A stretch of DNA of 64,000 bases from RPQJ01 sp963732375 (GCA_963732375.1 CAVSZE010000014.1:1-64000); one strand, 5' to 3'; positions 9,304 to 18,934 are shown, counted from the stretch's first letter. A program made the numbers and translations. The notes: generated from the sequence alone by a model not told the origin.

Positions 9304-9615
9304 ATGAACAAGCTGACCCTGTCCGCCCTGCTGGCCGCCTGCGTGCTGATCGCCGCGCCGACCTACGCCGCGGACGCCGCCGCCGGCAAGAAGATCGCCG
9401 AAGCCGGCTGCGCCGACTGCCATGGTGACGACGGCAAGGGCGACGACGAGAATCCCGCCATCGCCGGCATGGCTGTCGACAAGTTCACGAAGGCGATGAC
9501 CGCCTTCCAGGACGGCACCAACACCAAGAACGCGCAGATGGCGAAGGCTGCCAAGAAGCTGACCGCCGCGCAGGTGGCGGACGTCGCTGCCTACTACGCG
9601 AGCCTGAAGAAGTAA
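9304..9615 (+). CDS. Periplasmic monoheme cytochrome c (c553-like)
   Basis: 103 aa with a Sec signal ending PTYAADA, one CADCH heme site directly after the mature N-terminus, a GDDGKGDDENP loop and a C-terminal helix VADVAAYYASLKK, all typical of small class I cytochromes. AGM and NAQM supply candidate Met ligands. A good Shine-Dalgarno (GAGGAG) precedes the ATG. It is convergent with mtrB and has a close paralogue at 39399-39707, so the two probably serve as interchangeable periplasmic electron shuttles (inference). Confidence 0.88.
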   Translation: MNKLTLSALLAACVLIAAPTYAADAAAGKKIAEAGCADCHGDDGKGDDENPAIAGMAVDKFTKAMTAFQDGTNTKNAQMAKAAKKLTAAQVADVAAYYASLKK

Positions 9616-9626
9616 CTCCTGATCCT

Positions 9627-9678
9627 GGCCGGCGTCAGCCGGCCCTGGACCCGCCGGCTGCGGTGACCCCGCAGCCGG
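9627..9678. terminator. Two GC hairpins between convergent cytochrome c and mtrB
   Basis: GGCCGGC-GTCA-GCCGGCC lies at 9627-9644, and a 10-bp stem CCGGCTGCGG/CCGCAGCCGG with a 5-base loop at 9654-9678. Neither has a strong T-tract, but their place between two converging genes fits a bidirectional transcription stop. Confidence 0.5.
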
Positions 9679-9696
9679 TCGGGCTCCCGGCAGAGG

Positions 9697-11838
9697 TCAC
9701 TCCTCAGTCGCTTTCTCGCCCGACTTCGTCCCGAAACTGTAGCGCGCTGACAGCGTCACGTAGTTGACCGAGTAATTGTATGGGTCGGCGCCCAGCGCAA
9801 GCACGGTCGGCAGCGTGGCCGGGCCAATGCCCTGCAGCGCCCAGTCACTGCTGTCGAAGTTTTCGTACCACCAGCTGAACATCACGTCGAGTCGATCGTT
9901 GACCCCGTAGGTGAGGTCCGCCTTGACGCTGTTCAGCTTGCTGGTGACCGCGGGGAAGCTCCCGGCATCGACCCCGGTGAGCGAGGTGCGCGAGTTGCCC
10001 CTGGCATAGGTGTAGCCGATGTCCAGCTTCAGGTTGTCGGTGAACTGCGCCGTGAGGCCTGCACCGACCATGTCGAAGGAGTCCCTCAGCTGGCCTTTCC
10101 AGTCCCAGGCGGAAAACGTGCTGCTGCCGGCCTGCCTCGAGTTGATCTGTTCCTGCCCGCCATTCACGTACGCGGAATACTTCTCGTTGATCGCCCAGTT
10201 GAGGTCGAGCGCGTAGCGATTGGTGAGGCCCGACCGCAGGCCGATCTGTGACCGCGTGTAGCTGTCGGCACCGTAGAACCCGCTCGCGCTCAAGGTCACC
10301 GGGAGGGTGGGCACGGCGAGGTTGGCGACCAGTTCACCATAGGTGCGCCACAGGTACGCCATGTTGTACTTGCGCATCAGCGGGTTCTGGCCGTCCTGCT
10401 GCGCCACGTCTGTGTTGTAACCGTCAGGCTTGCGCTCCTGCGCGCCACCGCGCAGCACGACGCCGAGATAGCCGCTCGGACGGTATTCGACCCGGCCCCA
10501 GCCATCCGTGAAGTTCTCTTTCGAGACTTCCTGCCTGGTGCCAGTGCGCTTGAGTTCCTTGTATTCGCCGCCGAGCCCGACGGTGACGCCCTTGTAGACG
10601 TCGTAGTCCGCGCTGCCGAACACCCGGAAGCGGTCGAAACCGTAGACCGGATTGGTAACGGAACCGGCGAGCGGGAAGACGTCCGTGTACACGGCTGAGT
10701 CGAAACCGGCCTGCTTGCTGTTGTTCTTGCTCTCGTCGTAGGTAACCGCGCCGCGCACGCGGAGGCCGGTGATGGGGCGCGACGTGACGCTAAGGTCGGC
10801 GCGCGTCACGTCCACGGAACCGTTCAGGTTCGACATCGGCAACGGCTGGGTCACGATGTTCGGATTGATCGTGTAGGGCAGGAACTTCGCGTCCTGCGTG
10901 CCCTTGCCGGCCGCCGCCGACAGCGCGACGGTCGTGTTCCAGGGCAACCCGTACATTCCGGCGGACACCGCGATCTCGTTGTAGCCGTTGTCCGGCGCGA
11001 GCGCCATCCGCCCTTCGTCGCCACCGGGAACGATCGGCGCGAACGGATTATTCCAGTCGAACGACGGCGCGTTATTGTTGTAGAACGAACCGTTGTAGCC
11101 GACCTCGACGAACCAGCCCTCGGACTGGTAGCGCACCGATGCGGTAATCCTGTCGGTCGAGTCGTCGATCGGCGCGAGCAGCTGCGTGGACGTGCTGCCA
11201 AAGGAACCGAACTGGCTGCGGTAGCCGCTGCGGTCGTCGCGCTTGAAGTCTATGGCGAGCACGACGTTCTGGCCCCAGAAGTACTTGCCGCCGACGCCAT
11301 AGCGATCACGGTCGTAGCCCACGTCGACCGAGCGCAGGTTATCGTCGAGCGTGGTCATGCCCGAGGTGCTGCCGCCGTACACCCAGTCGGACGGAAGCGT
11401 CAGGTTCCGGCTCCCGACGTGTTCGAGCGGTGTCTCGGTGGTGTCCCAGATGCTGACCGGCACGCGGTCGTAGAACAGCCCGAACTCGTACGCACCCTGC
11501 TTGCCGCCCTCTACGTCGATCGCGCGGGAATCGAGCCCGAGGTCGGTCATCTGGTACGACAGCCCGTAGCCAGACTCGGAGGTGTACGCACCCTCCGCGC
11601 CAGCGACGACATATCCGCCCTTGTCCGTGAGACCGGTGTAGTTGCCGAACTTCGCCGACGAGTCGTCGAGGTAGCCGCCGCCGAGTTCGACGTCTGACTG
11701 GTAACTCTCGCCCTGGAATGCACATTTCGAGCACTTCCAGGCGGACGTGTCCGGCGCTACCGGATCCTCTGCGGCCGCTCCGGCCGCCGTGAGGCAGGAC
11801 GCAACCGCGAGGGACAGTAGAAGACTGCGGTTTTTCAT
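9697..11838 (-). CDS. mtrB: MtrB/PioB-family decaheme-associated outer-membrane beta-barrel
   Basis: 713 aa with a Sec signal (MKNRSLLLSLAVASCLTAAG) and the family's N-terminal CXXC (Cys36 and Cys39 in KCSKC). It continues with alternating aromatic/polar strands (e.g. YGLSYQMTDLGLD, LDVMFSWWYENFDSSDW), as expected for a roughly 26-28-strand porin sheath. The last strand ends LSARYSF, followed by a short charged tail. MtrB-type barrels insulate MtrA across the outer membrane and dock the surface cytochrome. Start chosen at ATG 11838 because it gives the signal peptide; the frame is open further upstream inside mtrA. Only five bases separate it from the mtrA stop. Confidence 0.93.
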   Translation of the reverse strand: MKNRSLLLSLAVASCLTAAGAAAEDPVAPDTSAWKCSKCAFQGESYQSDVELGGGYLDDSSAKFGNYTGLTDKGGYVVAGAEGAYTSESGYGLSYQMTDLGLDSRAIDVEGGKQGAYEFGLFYDRVPVSIWDTTETPLEHVGSRNLTLPSDWVYGGSTSGMTTLDDNLRSVDVGYDRDRYGVGGKYFWGQNVVLAIDFKRDDRSGYRSQFGSFGSTSTQLLAPIDDSTDRITASVRYQSEGWFVEVGYNGSFYNNNAPSFDWNNPFAPIVPGGDEGRMALAPDNGYNEIAVSAGMYGLPWNTTVALSAAAGKGTQDAKFLPYTINPNIVTQPLPMSNLNGSVDVTRADLSVTSRPITGLRVRGAVTYDESKNNSKQAGFDSAVYTDVFPLAGSVTNPVYGFDRFRVFGSADYDVYKGVTVGLGGEYKELKRTGTRQEVSKENFTDGWGRVEYRPSGYLGVVLRGGAQERKPDGYNTDVAQQDGQNPLMRKYNMAYLWRTYGELVANLAVPTLPVTLSASGFYGADSYTRSQIGLRSGLTNRYALDLNWAINEKYSAYVNGGQEQINSRQAGSSTFSAWDWKGQLRDSFDMVGAGLTAQFTDNLKLDIGYTYARGNSRTSLTGVDAGSFPAVTSKLNSVKADLTYGVNDRLDVMFSWWYENFDSSDWALQGIGPATLPTVLALGADPYNYSVNYVTLSARYSFGTKSGEKATEE

Positions 11839-11843
11839 GTTGA

Positions 11844-12968
11844 TCACCGTGTCAGCGTCGAGCCAGACGGGTGGTTCGAGCCGTGCACCTGCGAGTGGCA
11901 GTTCATGCAGTTTCCGAGTACCAGCACCGACGTCGTCGGGCCGGTTCCGCCAGGCAGCCCGGAAGGTCCGTACGAGAAGCTCGGGTGCCCCTGCTGCGAG
12001 TGGCAGGACTGGCAGAGCAGCGGCCCGCGCGCTTTCAGCATGCCCGGGTTCGAGGCGCCGTGCGGGGAATGGCAGTTGTCGCAGTTCTCGGGCACCGGCG
12101 CGTGCTCCCAGAGGTACGGGCCGCGCTTCTCGGCATGGCACTGGTAGCAGGTCTGGTTCACGGTGGGCTTCACCAGCTGCTTCTCGGCCGTGGTGCCGTG
12201 CGGCTGGTGGCAATCGCTGCAGGCGATCTTGCCCTGCCGCAACGGATGCGTGTACGGCTTCAGGAACGAACTGCGCTTGTCTACGTGGCAGGTGTAGCAG
12301 ACATCAGGCTGGGTCGCGCGTTCACGTACGGGATCCCTGGCCGAATGCAGCTGGTGGCAGGCGGCGCAGGTGACGTTGTTGGCGTCGTGCGGGCCCAGGT
12401 GCCAGTTGGCGCTCATCGATTTCTCGTGGCAGGTGAGGCACACGCCGTTCTGCACCGAAACCGGTGCGACCGAGTCCCGGCTGAACCGGATCATCGGCGG
12501 ACGTGTCTCGCCCTTCTTGATCTTCCCGGTGTGCTTGCCGCCCGGCCCGTGGCAGGCCTCGCACTGCAGCTGTCCCTTGCCGAACGGACTGCGCGCGTCG
12601 TTCGGATTGCCGTGCCGGGTCTTGAACACCGCCATCACGTGGGCGTCGTCGTGACAGGTCAGGCAGGTGTCCGCGCCTTTCTTGCTGTACTCGATTTTCT
12701 CGACCGCAGCGGTTTGCTCGGCGACTGCAGGCGCCGCCTTGGCAGCCGGTGCCTCCTGTGTTGCGGGAGCTGCCTCCGCTGCAGGTGCTGCCTTCGCCGC
12801 GGGGGCCGCCTCAGCCGCTGCAGCAGGCTCGGGCGCCTGTCCAAGTGCAAAAGCAGGCCACAGCGCCGCCACCGCGAGCAGCCGGTACAGCAGGGGACTT
12901 TTCCGGACCCTGTCCGCCTCGTGCGCGGGCGCAACGGTCGAGCGCGGAGCGTAGTTCACTGGATTCAT
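11844..12968 (-). CDS. mtrA: MtrA/DmsE-family periplasmic decaheme cytochrome c
   Basis: 374 aa with exactly ten CXXCH sites (CLTCH, CEACH, CLTCH, CAACH, CYTCH, CSDCH, CYQCH, CDNCH, CQSCH, CMNCH) spaced as in MtrA/DmsE. An N-terminal hydrophobic segment (LLYRLLAVAALWPAFALG) acts as signal. An Ala/Pro/Lys low-complexity region built on AAPA(A/T) units (about residues 45-90) follows, a linker longer than in Shewanella MtrA. Start ATG 12968 has a GGGAGTG Shine-Dalgarno; the 13 extra upstream codons were not used. It carries electrons from the periplasm through MtrB. Confidence 0.95.
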   Translation of the reverse strand: MNPVNYAPRSTVAPAHEADRVRKSPLLYRLLAVAALWPAFALGQAPEPAAAAEAAPAAKAAPAAEAAPATQEAPAAKAAPAVAEQTAAVEKIEYSKKGADTCLTCHDDAHVMAVFKTRHGNPNDARSPFGKGQLQCEACHGPGGKHTGKIKKGETRPPMIRFSRDSVAPVSVQNGVCLTCHEKSMSANWHLGPHDANNVTCAACHQLHSARDPVRERATQPDVCYTCHVDKRSSFLKPYTHPLRQGKIACSDCHQPHGTTAEKQLVKPTVNQTCYQCHAEKRGPYLWEHAPVPENCDNCHSPHGASNPGMLKARGPLLCQSCHSQQGHPSFSYGPSGLPGGTGPTTSVLVLGNCMNCHSQVHGSNHPSGSTLTR

Positions 12969-12987
12969 CGCTATCACTCCCTCACCG

Positions 12988-15450
12988 TCAGTTCGACGAC
13001 CCGCCAACGAGCTTGTAGATGCCGACCTTGTGCATCAGCTTGACGTCGGCCAGTTGCCCCGGTCCATGGCAGATGCTGCACGTCTCCAGCGGACTGGTCA
13101 CGATGCCGTTCGCCGGCTTCGGCGCGTTGAAGCTGCCGCCGTTCTGGGTCATGTGCAGCGCCGCAGTCGAGTCGGTGTGACAGGCGGAGCAGACTGCCGT
13201 GTTCGGCGTGATGCCAGTGTCGTCGGTCTGCGACGTGATGCTCGCGCCGGTATCGATCGTGGTCGCCTGCACCCGGGTCGGATCCACCGGGTAGTAGGTA
13301 TCGGGCTCGTGACAGGTCTCGCACTGGCTGATCTTCGAGCCGGGCGGATAGGTGACCTCGGCGAAGTCATTCACGCTGCCGCCGAAACCGTAGACCACGA
13401 ATGGCGAGCCGCTCGGCTGCAGTTCGGACGCATGGATCATGTGGACCATGCGCTTGAAGTCGATCGTCTGCTCACAGCGGCCGTCGACGGTCGAGACCAG
13501 GCCCTGCGCACACGCTGCGGAGGCCACCATGGTCGCACCGGTGCGACGGGTGATGTCGGTCGCCGCCGGGTTGTGGCAGATCACGCAGACCTGCGGTTCG
13601 TCCGTGCGGTTGTTGCCGTGCAGGCTCAGAACCTTGTGGCAGGCGTCGCAGCGAGTGATGTTCACCACGGTGCGGCGAGGGCTGGCTGTGCCGGTGACCG
13701 CCGCGATCTTGAACACGCTGGTCACCGGGATGCGGTCACTGAACACGCCGTTGCCGTCGAGATCGCCGGCCGGGTGTCCCTCGAAGCCGATCACGGCCGT
13801 GCCGGTCACGCCCGCCGGGATCGCGACCGACGACGTCATCGTGTAGGTACCGTCCACGTTCGCGACCACGCCAGCGGATGTCGCCGGCGCCGACGGGCAC
13901 CCCGCCAGCGGGTTCAGCGAGATCGGCTGCCCTGGACCCGCGCCGCTGCCGTTGTTGTTGATGTCCGCCGTGCTCCAGCCGATATCGAACGCGAGCCGCG
14001 CCGTGCCGTTCGAGCACACGCTGCCGGAGAAGTACGGGCTGCTGTAAATGTTGTACGGCGCATTGCCGCTGGTCGGGTCGGTGACCCTGAACGTGAACGT
14101 CGGGAACCCGCCGGGCGCGAAGCTCGCCGCATTCAGCGCAACGATTTCAAACTTGAAGCGGGTCGCGTAGTCGCGCACCGAGGGCGTCGACGGCTGCAGC
14201 GGTGCTTGCGTGCTCATTCCGTGCGCACCGGCGACCGACAGCTGCGGCAGGTTCGACTGCACGTGGCAGTTGGTGCACTGGTCTTCGCTGGCCGGGCCGC
14301 CTCCGTGGGTCGGGTTCGGGCCGGTGAACGTGCTGGTGTCGTGGCAGGACGTGCAGTTAGCGATCGTGACCGCGGTCCTCCAGGCCGATCCCGACGCCGA
14401 ATCGTTATGGCAGGTGAGACAGTTGCGAATGTCCTGTGGATAGGTCACGTCCGCGAACGGATAGTCCATGTATCCGGCCGTGTTGCCGCTTGCCGGTACC
14501 CAGATCGGGAATGGGATGGCCAGGTTGCCGCCCATGTGGATCTGGTGCGCCATGTTCATCATGTCGAACGAGGTGTTCGTGGCCGACTGCACCGTGCCCG
14601 GGTTGTGGCAGGTCACGCAGAACGCGAAGTCGTTGCGGCCGCCGCCGTGGGCGGAGAGCCTTACATGACAGGCATTGCACTGCGCAGGATCGATGATGTC
14701 GGGTGTCGCAGGCAGGCCGCCGCCCGGCACGAAGTCGTGCACGCCGTTAGTGACCAGCGCCTGCGGCGTCAGCTCGTTCAGCTTGTCGGTATTGGCGCCC
14801 GGCGCGCAGCTGGTATCGCCGCGCAGCTGGATGCCGACGCGCTGCGTCTCGGATGGGTTGTAGCTCACGCCGGAGTATTCGGGCAGGCCCTTCGAGAACG
14901 TGTACTTGTACTGGCCACCGCCGAGTACCTCGAACACGCCCACAGCCGTGCAGGGCGTACCGCCGACCGTCGCGACGGCGCTCTCGTAGGTCGCGTATTC
15001 GGTCGGCTTCTGTTCCGCCGCAGGCGTCGCCGGCGGCACCGGGTTCGCGGTCGGGTCCGGGCTGTTCACCCGCGAAATGTAGCTGCGCCACTCGCTCGGG
15101 ACCCAGTTCACGCCCGGGATGACCTTGGCGAACGTAACGCGGACGTTGGCCGCCTGCAGGCCGTCCAGCGGCTTGCCCTCGCTGTTCGTCAGCTGGAACG
15201 TCACGGTCGGCTTCAGGGTGCCTGACGCGACGCTCGCCGAAACGACCGTCACATTGACGACATCGGCCTGGGAGATCGCGAGCGCCCCGCCGGATCCGGT
15301 CGGCCCTGTTGGCCCCGTGGGCCCGACCGAGCCGCCGCTGCCGCTGCGGCCCGAGCCGCCGCAGCCTGCGATCCCGACCGCGGCCGTCGCCATCAGCGCA
15401 AGGAGTGCCACACGCGAACGCGTGGTGCCCGTGGCGGTTCCGAATTTCAT
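12988..15450 (-). CDS. mtrC: OmcA/MtrC-family decaheme outer-membrane lipoprotein cytochrome c (MtrC position)
   Basis: 820 aa. A lipoprotein signal with Cys30 (VGIAGC) is followed by a Gly-X-Y collagen-like linker (GPTGPTGPTG) and a beta-rich domain I. Ten CXXCH sites start near residue 260, arranged as two pentaheme clusters (five, then a beta-rich domain, then five), each cluster opening with C-x-x-CH-x5-HG. This is the terminal surface cytochrome of an Mtr conduit. It is 19 bases upstream of mtrA in the same operon. Its leader AGGGAGTC before the ATG matches those of the two paralogues. Confidence 0.93.
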   Translation of the reverse strand: MKFGTATGTTRSRVALLALMATAAVGIAGCGGSGRSGSGGSVGPTGPTGPTGSGGALAISQADVVNVTVVSASVASGTLKPTVTFQLTNSEGKPLDGLQAANVRVTFAKVIPGVNWVPSEWRSYISRVNSPDPTANPVPPATPAAEQKPTEYATYESAVATVGGTPCTAVGVFEVLGGGQYKYTFSKGLPEYSGVSYNPSETQRVGIQLRGDTSCAPGANTDKLNELTPQALVTNGVHDFVPGGGLPATPDIIDPAQCNACHVRLSAHGGGRNDFAFCVTCHNPGTVQSATNTSFDMMNMAHQIHMGGNLAIPFPIWVPASGNTAGYMDYPFADVTYPQDIRNCLTCHNDSASGSAWRTAVTIANCTSCHDTSTFTGPNPTHGGGPASEDQCTNCHVQSNLPQLSVAGAHGMSTQAPLQPSTPSVRDYATRFKFEIVALNAASFAPGGFPTFTFRVTDPTSGNAPYNIYSSPYFSGSVCSNGTARLAFDIGWSTADINNNGSGAGPGQPISLNPLAGCPSAPATSAGVVANVDGTYTMTSSVAIPAGVTGTAVIGFEGHPAGDLDGNGVFSDRIPVTSVFKIAAVTGTASPRRTVVNITRCDACHKVLSLHGNNRTDEPQVCVICHNPAATDITRRTGATMVASAACAQGLVSTVDGRCEQTIDFKRMVHMIHASELQPSGSPFVVYGFGGSVNDFAEVTYPPGSKISQCETCHEPDTYYPVDPTRVQATTIDTGASITSQTDDTGITPNTAVCSACHTDSTAALHMTQNGGSFNAPKPANGIVTSPLETCSICHGPGQLADVKLMHKVGIYKLVGGSSN

Positions 15451-15480
15451 TGCTGACTCCCTGAGCGATGTACTGGGCGG

Positions 15481-15510
15481 CAACCGGGCGTCCCTCGGGG
15501 CGCCCGGTTG
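15481..15510 (-). terminator. Intercistronic GC hairpin between omcA and mtrC
   Basis: CAACCGGGCG and CGCCCGGTTG form a perfect 10-bp stem around a 10-base loop in the 67-bp gap between the two decaheme genes. There is no T-run, so it may be an attenuator or mRNA-stability element that sets their expression ratio and need not be a full stop. Confidence 0.45.
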
Positions 15511-15517
15511 ATCGCTG

Positions 15518-17878
15518 TTACTCGGCGTGCACCTGTACCGTGTCCGCGACGCGGCCCGGTCCATGGCACACGGCGCAGGCTTCGGTCGTGGACGACGGCG
15601 TCTGCGTCTTCCCGCCGACGACGCCGAACTGCCCGCCGTTCTGCACCATGTGGGCATGCGCAGTGCTGTCGCTGTGGCAGGTGCCGCAGGTGCCCGCGGT
15701 CGCGGTGTTCCAGGTGTCGTCGGTCAGGTTGAAGAGGTCCGCACCCGAACCCGTGCTGATCGCCACTGCACCCGGCCGCGCCGTGTAGTACGTGCCGTCG
15801 ATATGGCACGCCTGGCAGTTCTTCAGGCTCTGCGGATACGTAACCTCACCGATAACCGGAACCGCACCGAGGTGGACGTTGTGGGCGAAGGCGCCGAACG
15901 CGATAGGTCCGATATCCGAATCGGCGTAACCACCGCTGCTGTTGTGGCACACGGTGCAACCCTGCGGATTTCCATTCCGGTTTGCGCCGTGCAGCGACAG
16001 CTGGTTGTGGCAGTTCTCGCACTTGGCCTGGCTCACCAGCATCGGCCTGGGCGTACCGGTGTAGAACACCGTCATGCCCGCTGCCGCGTTTACCGATTCC
16101 GTTGCCCAGTTGGCCTTGCCCGGAGGCAGCGCCTTCGGGTGACCGTCCATTTGCACCATCAGGTTGGTGGTGGCCACTGGCAGCGTGGTGAAGAACGGGA
16201 CCGTGTAGCTGCCGTCCGGGTTGCGGACTGCCGCCGCCTTGAGCGGTGCGAGGCCCATCTGCAGCGTGTACCCGCTGCGCCGCGGCGTCGAGCCGGCGCG
16301 CAGGCCCGGTTCAGTGCCGTCGGCCGTGGCGTTCGTGATGTCCATCGCTGGATCCCAGGCGACGTTGATGTTCAGGCTCGCACCCGAAGTCGTGAACTGC
16401 GGGTCGGTGGTGATGTTGTACGCCGGAGGATTCGCCGTGCCGTCGGGCTCGTACACCGCGAACGTGATGTTCGGCGCCAGACCCAAGCCGACGTTGGTCA
16501 CGGACAGCACCTTGAACTGGAAGGCCTTGCCCAGCGCCTTGGCCAACGGTGCGCCCGGGCTGTTGGAGGCACTGACCCAGTTCAGGTGATTGTCGGCTGT
16601 CGAGCCGGCCGACCCCCCCGCCGTGTGGCAGGTGATGCAGGAGCCGTCGTCCGGCGCTGTGAATGCGAACGTCGAGTGCGTGTAAGTGTATGCGTAACCA
16701 GTCGTCGCGTTGTACGCGACCTTGTTCAAGCCCTGGACATGGCAGCCGCCACAGGCAGGAGCCGACGCGTTCACCATCCAGGCATCGCCATCCGTTGTCG
16801 CTGTCGGCCCGGACGCCGTGTGGCACTTGTCGCAGAACAGCAGATCCTGCGGGAAGGTGACGTCACCGAAATCGTTCGCGCTGCCGCCGAAGCCATAGAT
16901 GATGTACGGCACCGGTGTCGCATTCGCCGATGCGGACCTGGCCGGCGAAGCAGGCCCGCGCAGGTCGCCGGCGTGGATCGAGTGGGCCAGGTAGGCCATG
17001 TCCACCGAATTGCCGCTGTCCGGATCAACCGAGCCCGGGTTGTGGCAGGTCACGCAATACTCGACCGTGTGGCGTGGGCCGCCGTGCAGGTCGAGGCGCT
17101 CGTGGCAGCTGTCGCACGCCACGGTCGAGGCGATCAACTTGTTGCCGCTCCCCGCGCCACCGTCAGGCACCAGGTCCTTGACCGGGTTGTCCGGGCCCAG
17201 CGGCTCGGCCGCACCGGAGAGGCGAACCTCGAGACCGACGCGATGCGTGAGCGATGGCTCGAAGGGGACGACGATCGGCGTCGTGACCGTGGAGAGGTTC
17301 ACGCTGTACGTATAACGATACTTGCCCGGACTGACCTCGACGAGTGTACCGGCCGTTCCGGTTTCGGAATTTGCCTGGGTCGCGCTGGGCAGCACCGGGC
17401 CGCCCGCGGCCCCAGTCTGCGTCCGGTTTATGTAGCTCTGCCACTTGTGCGGGGATGAGGTCACGCCCGCCGGGGGCGGCACGAGTTTGGCAACGGTCAC
17501 CAGCAACGCACTGGGCGCGAGCCCGGTTGCAGCACCACCGTGCGAGGTCTTGAGCGTGAACTCGATCACCGGCACCGGCGCACCGACCGGGATCGATGCC
17601 GAGTCGATGGTCGCTACCAGCACCCCGATCGCCTTGATCTGCTCGCCGGTGAGCGCGCTGCCGTTGCCGATCGCGACGGGTCCACCCGCCTCGATGCTGG
17701 GAGGCGTCGCCGGACCCGTGGGCCCAGGCCCGCCCGGACCTGTCGGGCCGGTCGGACCGGGAGCTCCGCTCTTACCGCCGCTGCCTGAGCAGCCGGCGAT
17801 GCCGATTGCCGCCACTGCCATCAAAGCGAGGAGCGACACGCGCGACCGTGCGACGCCTCGGACCGTTCCGGACTTCAT
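15518..17878 (-). CDS. omcA: OmcA/MtrC-family decaheme outer-membrane lipoprotein cytochrome c (OmcA position)
   Basis: 786 aa with lipobox Cys30 (IGIAGC), then a Gly-X-Y linker (GAPGPTGPTGPGGPGPTGP) and ten CXXCH sites from about residue 255 (CDSCH, CVTCH, CDKCH, CGGCH, CITCH, CENCH, CTVCH, CQACH, CGTCH, CAVCH) in two pentaheme groups. The signal peptide is nearly identical in length and core to those of the other two paralogues (RSRVxLLALMA at 11-21). First gene of the omcA-mtrC-mtrA-mtrB operon; a 395-bp promoter region lies upstream. Start 17878 follows AGGGAGTC. Confidence 0.93.
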   Translation of the reverse strand: MKSGTVRGVARSRVSLLALMAVAAIGIAGCSGSGGKSGAPGPTGPTGPGGPGPTGPATPPSIEAGGPVAIGNGSALTGEQIKAIGVLVATIDSASIPVGAPVPVIEFTLKTSHGGAATGLAPSALLVTVAKLVPPPAGVTSSPHKWQSYINRTQTGAAGGPVLPSATQANSETGTAGTLVEVSPGKYRYTYSVNLSTVTTPIVVPFEPSLTHRVGLEVRLSGAAEPLGPDNPVKDLVPDGGAGSGNKLIASTVACDSCHERLDLHGGPRHTVEYCVTCHNPGSVDPDSGNSVDMAYLAHSIHAGDLRGPASPARSASANATPVPYIIYGFGGSANDFGDVTFPQDLLFCDKCHTASGPTATTDGDAWMVNASAPACGGCHVQGLNKVAYNATTGYAYTYTHSTFAFTAPDDGSCITCHTAGGSAGSTADNHLNWVSASNSPGAPLAKALGKAFQFKVLSVTNVGLGLAPNITFAVYEPDGTANPPAYNITTDPQFTTSGASLNINVAWDPAMDITNATADGTEPGLRAGSTPRRSGYTLQMGLAPLKAAAVRNPDGSYTVPFFTTLPVATTNLMVQMDGHPKALPPGKANWATESVNAAAGMTVFYTGTPRPMLVSQAKCENCHNQLSLHGANRNGNPQGCTVCHNSSGGYADSDIGPIAFGAFAHNVHLGAVPVIGEVTYPQSLKNCQACHIDGTYYTARPGAVAISTGSGADLFNLTDDTWNTATAGTCGTCHSDSTAHAHMVQNGGQFGVVGGKTQTPSSTTEACAVCHGPGRVADTVQVHAE

Positions 17879-18273
17879 AGCGGACTCCCTAGGCAATGCC
17901 ATGGACTTGACCTCCCCACCAACGTCAAGCGCGCGCAACGGTTGCGCCGCAATAAACGATAGGTGCGGCGTGATGCTAGCGGCCTATCGCGATCCGACGA
18001 TACTGCGGATACCCGCAATGCACAACGCTTCATCGAAGTGCCCGGAGACACGATCGTCGAGCCGACCGATATCGTCTGTGCGGAACCGAACAAACATTGG
18101 TTCAATTGCCGACGCCGCGTCGGTGCAAGGGACCGGGCGTGCAGAGGATCGACTGCATGCTACGGGAGAACCTTACGTCCCGTCGGAAGTTGTCCATTAG
18201 CAAGCCGGCGGTTGTCCGCTAGACTACCGCGCTTCGAATCTTCCCCATTTCACCGTAACTGGAGAATCCCGCT
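17879..18273. promoter_or_regulatory. 395-bp divergent intergenic control region of omcA and the OB-fold lipoprotein gene
   Basis: No credible coding region was seen. It holds a palindrome ACTGCGGATACCCGCA at 18002-18017 that recurs upstream of the third decaheme gene. Near the rightward gene is a direct repeat GTTGTCC(A/G)(T/C)TAG at 18189-18200 and 18211-18222, with starts 22 bp apart (about two helical turns). No convincing -35/-10 pair was found on either strand. Confidence 0.5.
18002..18017. promoter_or_regulatory. Candidate operator palindrome upstream of omcA
   Basis: ACTGCGGATACCCGCA contains the inverted repeat TGCGG/CCGCA around a 4-base spacer, about 125 bp before the omcA start. 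A near-identical site (ACTGCGGAAACCCGCA) sits about 105 bp before the start of the third decaheme gene. Shared position and sequence suggest a common regulator (inference). Confidence 0.4.
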
Positions 18274-18783
18274 GTGTTGAAGGCAACCATCGCCAGCGTT
18301 CTTGCGCTGTCCGCCGCCGTGTCACTTGCCGGCTGCGCCAAGAAGCCCCAGGAAGCGGCCAAGCCGGCCGCAACCGCCCAGAGTCCAGCCGATACGGCTG
18401 ACCGCACCATGCCTCCGGGCGTGGAGCATCCCGCAGCCAAGCCGACCGAAGAGATCGACCTGGCCGGAATCGCCAAGGCCGAGGGCGGCAAGACGGTCGC
18501 CGAGGTCTACGCCGAAAAAGACGCGCTGGCCGGCACGAAGGTCACGGTGCGCGGCAAGGTCGTCAAGGCCAACACCGGCATCATGGGCAAGGACTGGCTG
18601 CACGTCCGCGACGGCTCCGGCGCGGACGGCACGAACGACCTGACCGTAACGACGATTTCCAAGCCGTTGCCGGATGTCGGCGACACCGTGCTGATCACCG
18701 GGACCGTCGTGCTCGACAAGGACTTCGGCATGGGCTACCAGTACCCGGTGATGCTCGAAGATGCGGAAGTGACACTGCAATGA
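18274..18783 (+). CDS. Lipoprotein with OB-fold nucleic-acid-binding-like domain
   Basis: 169 aa from GTG 18274 (TTG 18277 is also possible), with GGAG nine bases upstream. The lipobox (SLAGC) is followed by an Ala/Pro-rich linker and a small beta-barrel domain with the pattern KVTVRGKVVKANTGIMGKDWLHVRDG...DVGDTVLITGTVVLDKDFG. That pattern is typical of OB-fold 'nucleotide-binding protein' lipoproteins often found beside multiheme cytochromes (NrfJ-like). A periplasmic or membrane-anchored accessory role in cytochrome maturation or metal handling is inferred. It is transcribed opposite to the flanking decaheme genes. Confidence 0.7.
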   Translation: MLKATIASVLALSAAVSLAGCAKKPQEAAKPAATAQSPADTADRTMPPGVEHPAAKPTEEIDLAGIAKAEGGKTVAEVYAEKDALAGTKVTVRGKVVKANTGIMGKDWLHVRDGSGADGTNDLTVTTISKPLPDVGDTVLITGTVVLDKDFGMGYQYPVMLEDAEVTLQ

Positions 18784-18852
18784 CGAGGGATCGCGCCTGA
18801 CCGCACGCGGCCGGCTGTAATCGCTCCCGGCTCCTCGCGAGCCCCGTAAACG

Positions 18853-18888
18853 AAGCTGCCCGTGACGCAAGTCACGGGCAGCTTTTCT
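18853..18888 (+). terminator. Rho-independent terminator after the OB-fold lipoprotein gene
   Basis: A perfect 14-bp stem AAGCTGCCCGTGAC/GTCACGGGCAGCTT with a GCAA tetraloop (18853-18884), followed by TTCTTGT. It lies 70 bases after the stop. Confidence 0.85.
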
Positions 18889-18934
18889 TGTGTCGGATGC
18901 CGGACTACGCGCCCCGACACCCGGGACCCAGGCT

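Noticed and set aside
13030..15225. A 731-codon plus-strand frame opposite the mtrC gene
   Set aside because: It mirrors a verified decaheme gene on the other strand and has an Arg/Val/His-biased composition typical of antisense shadows.
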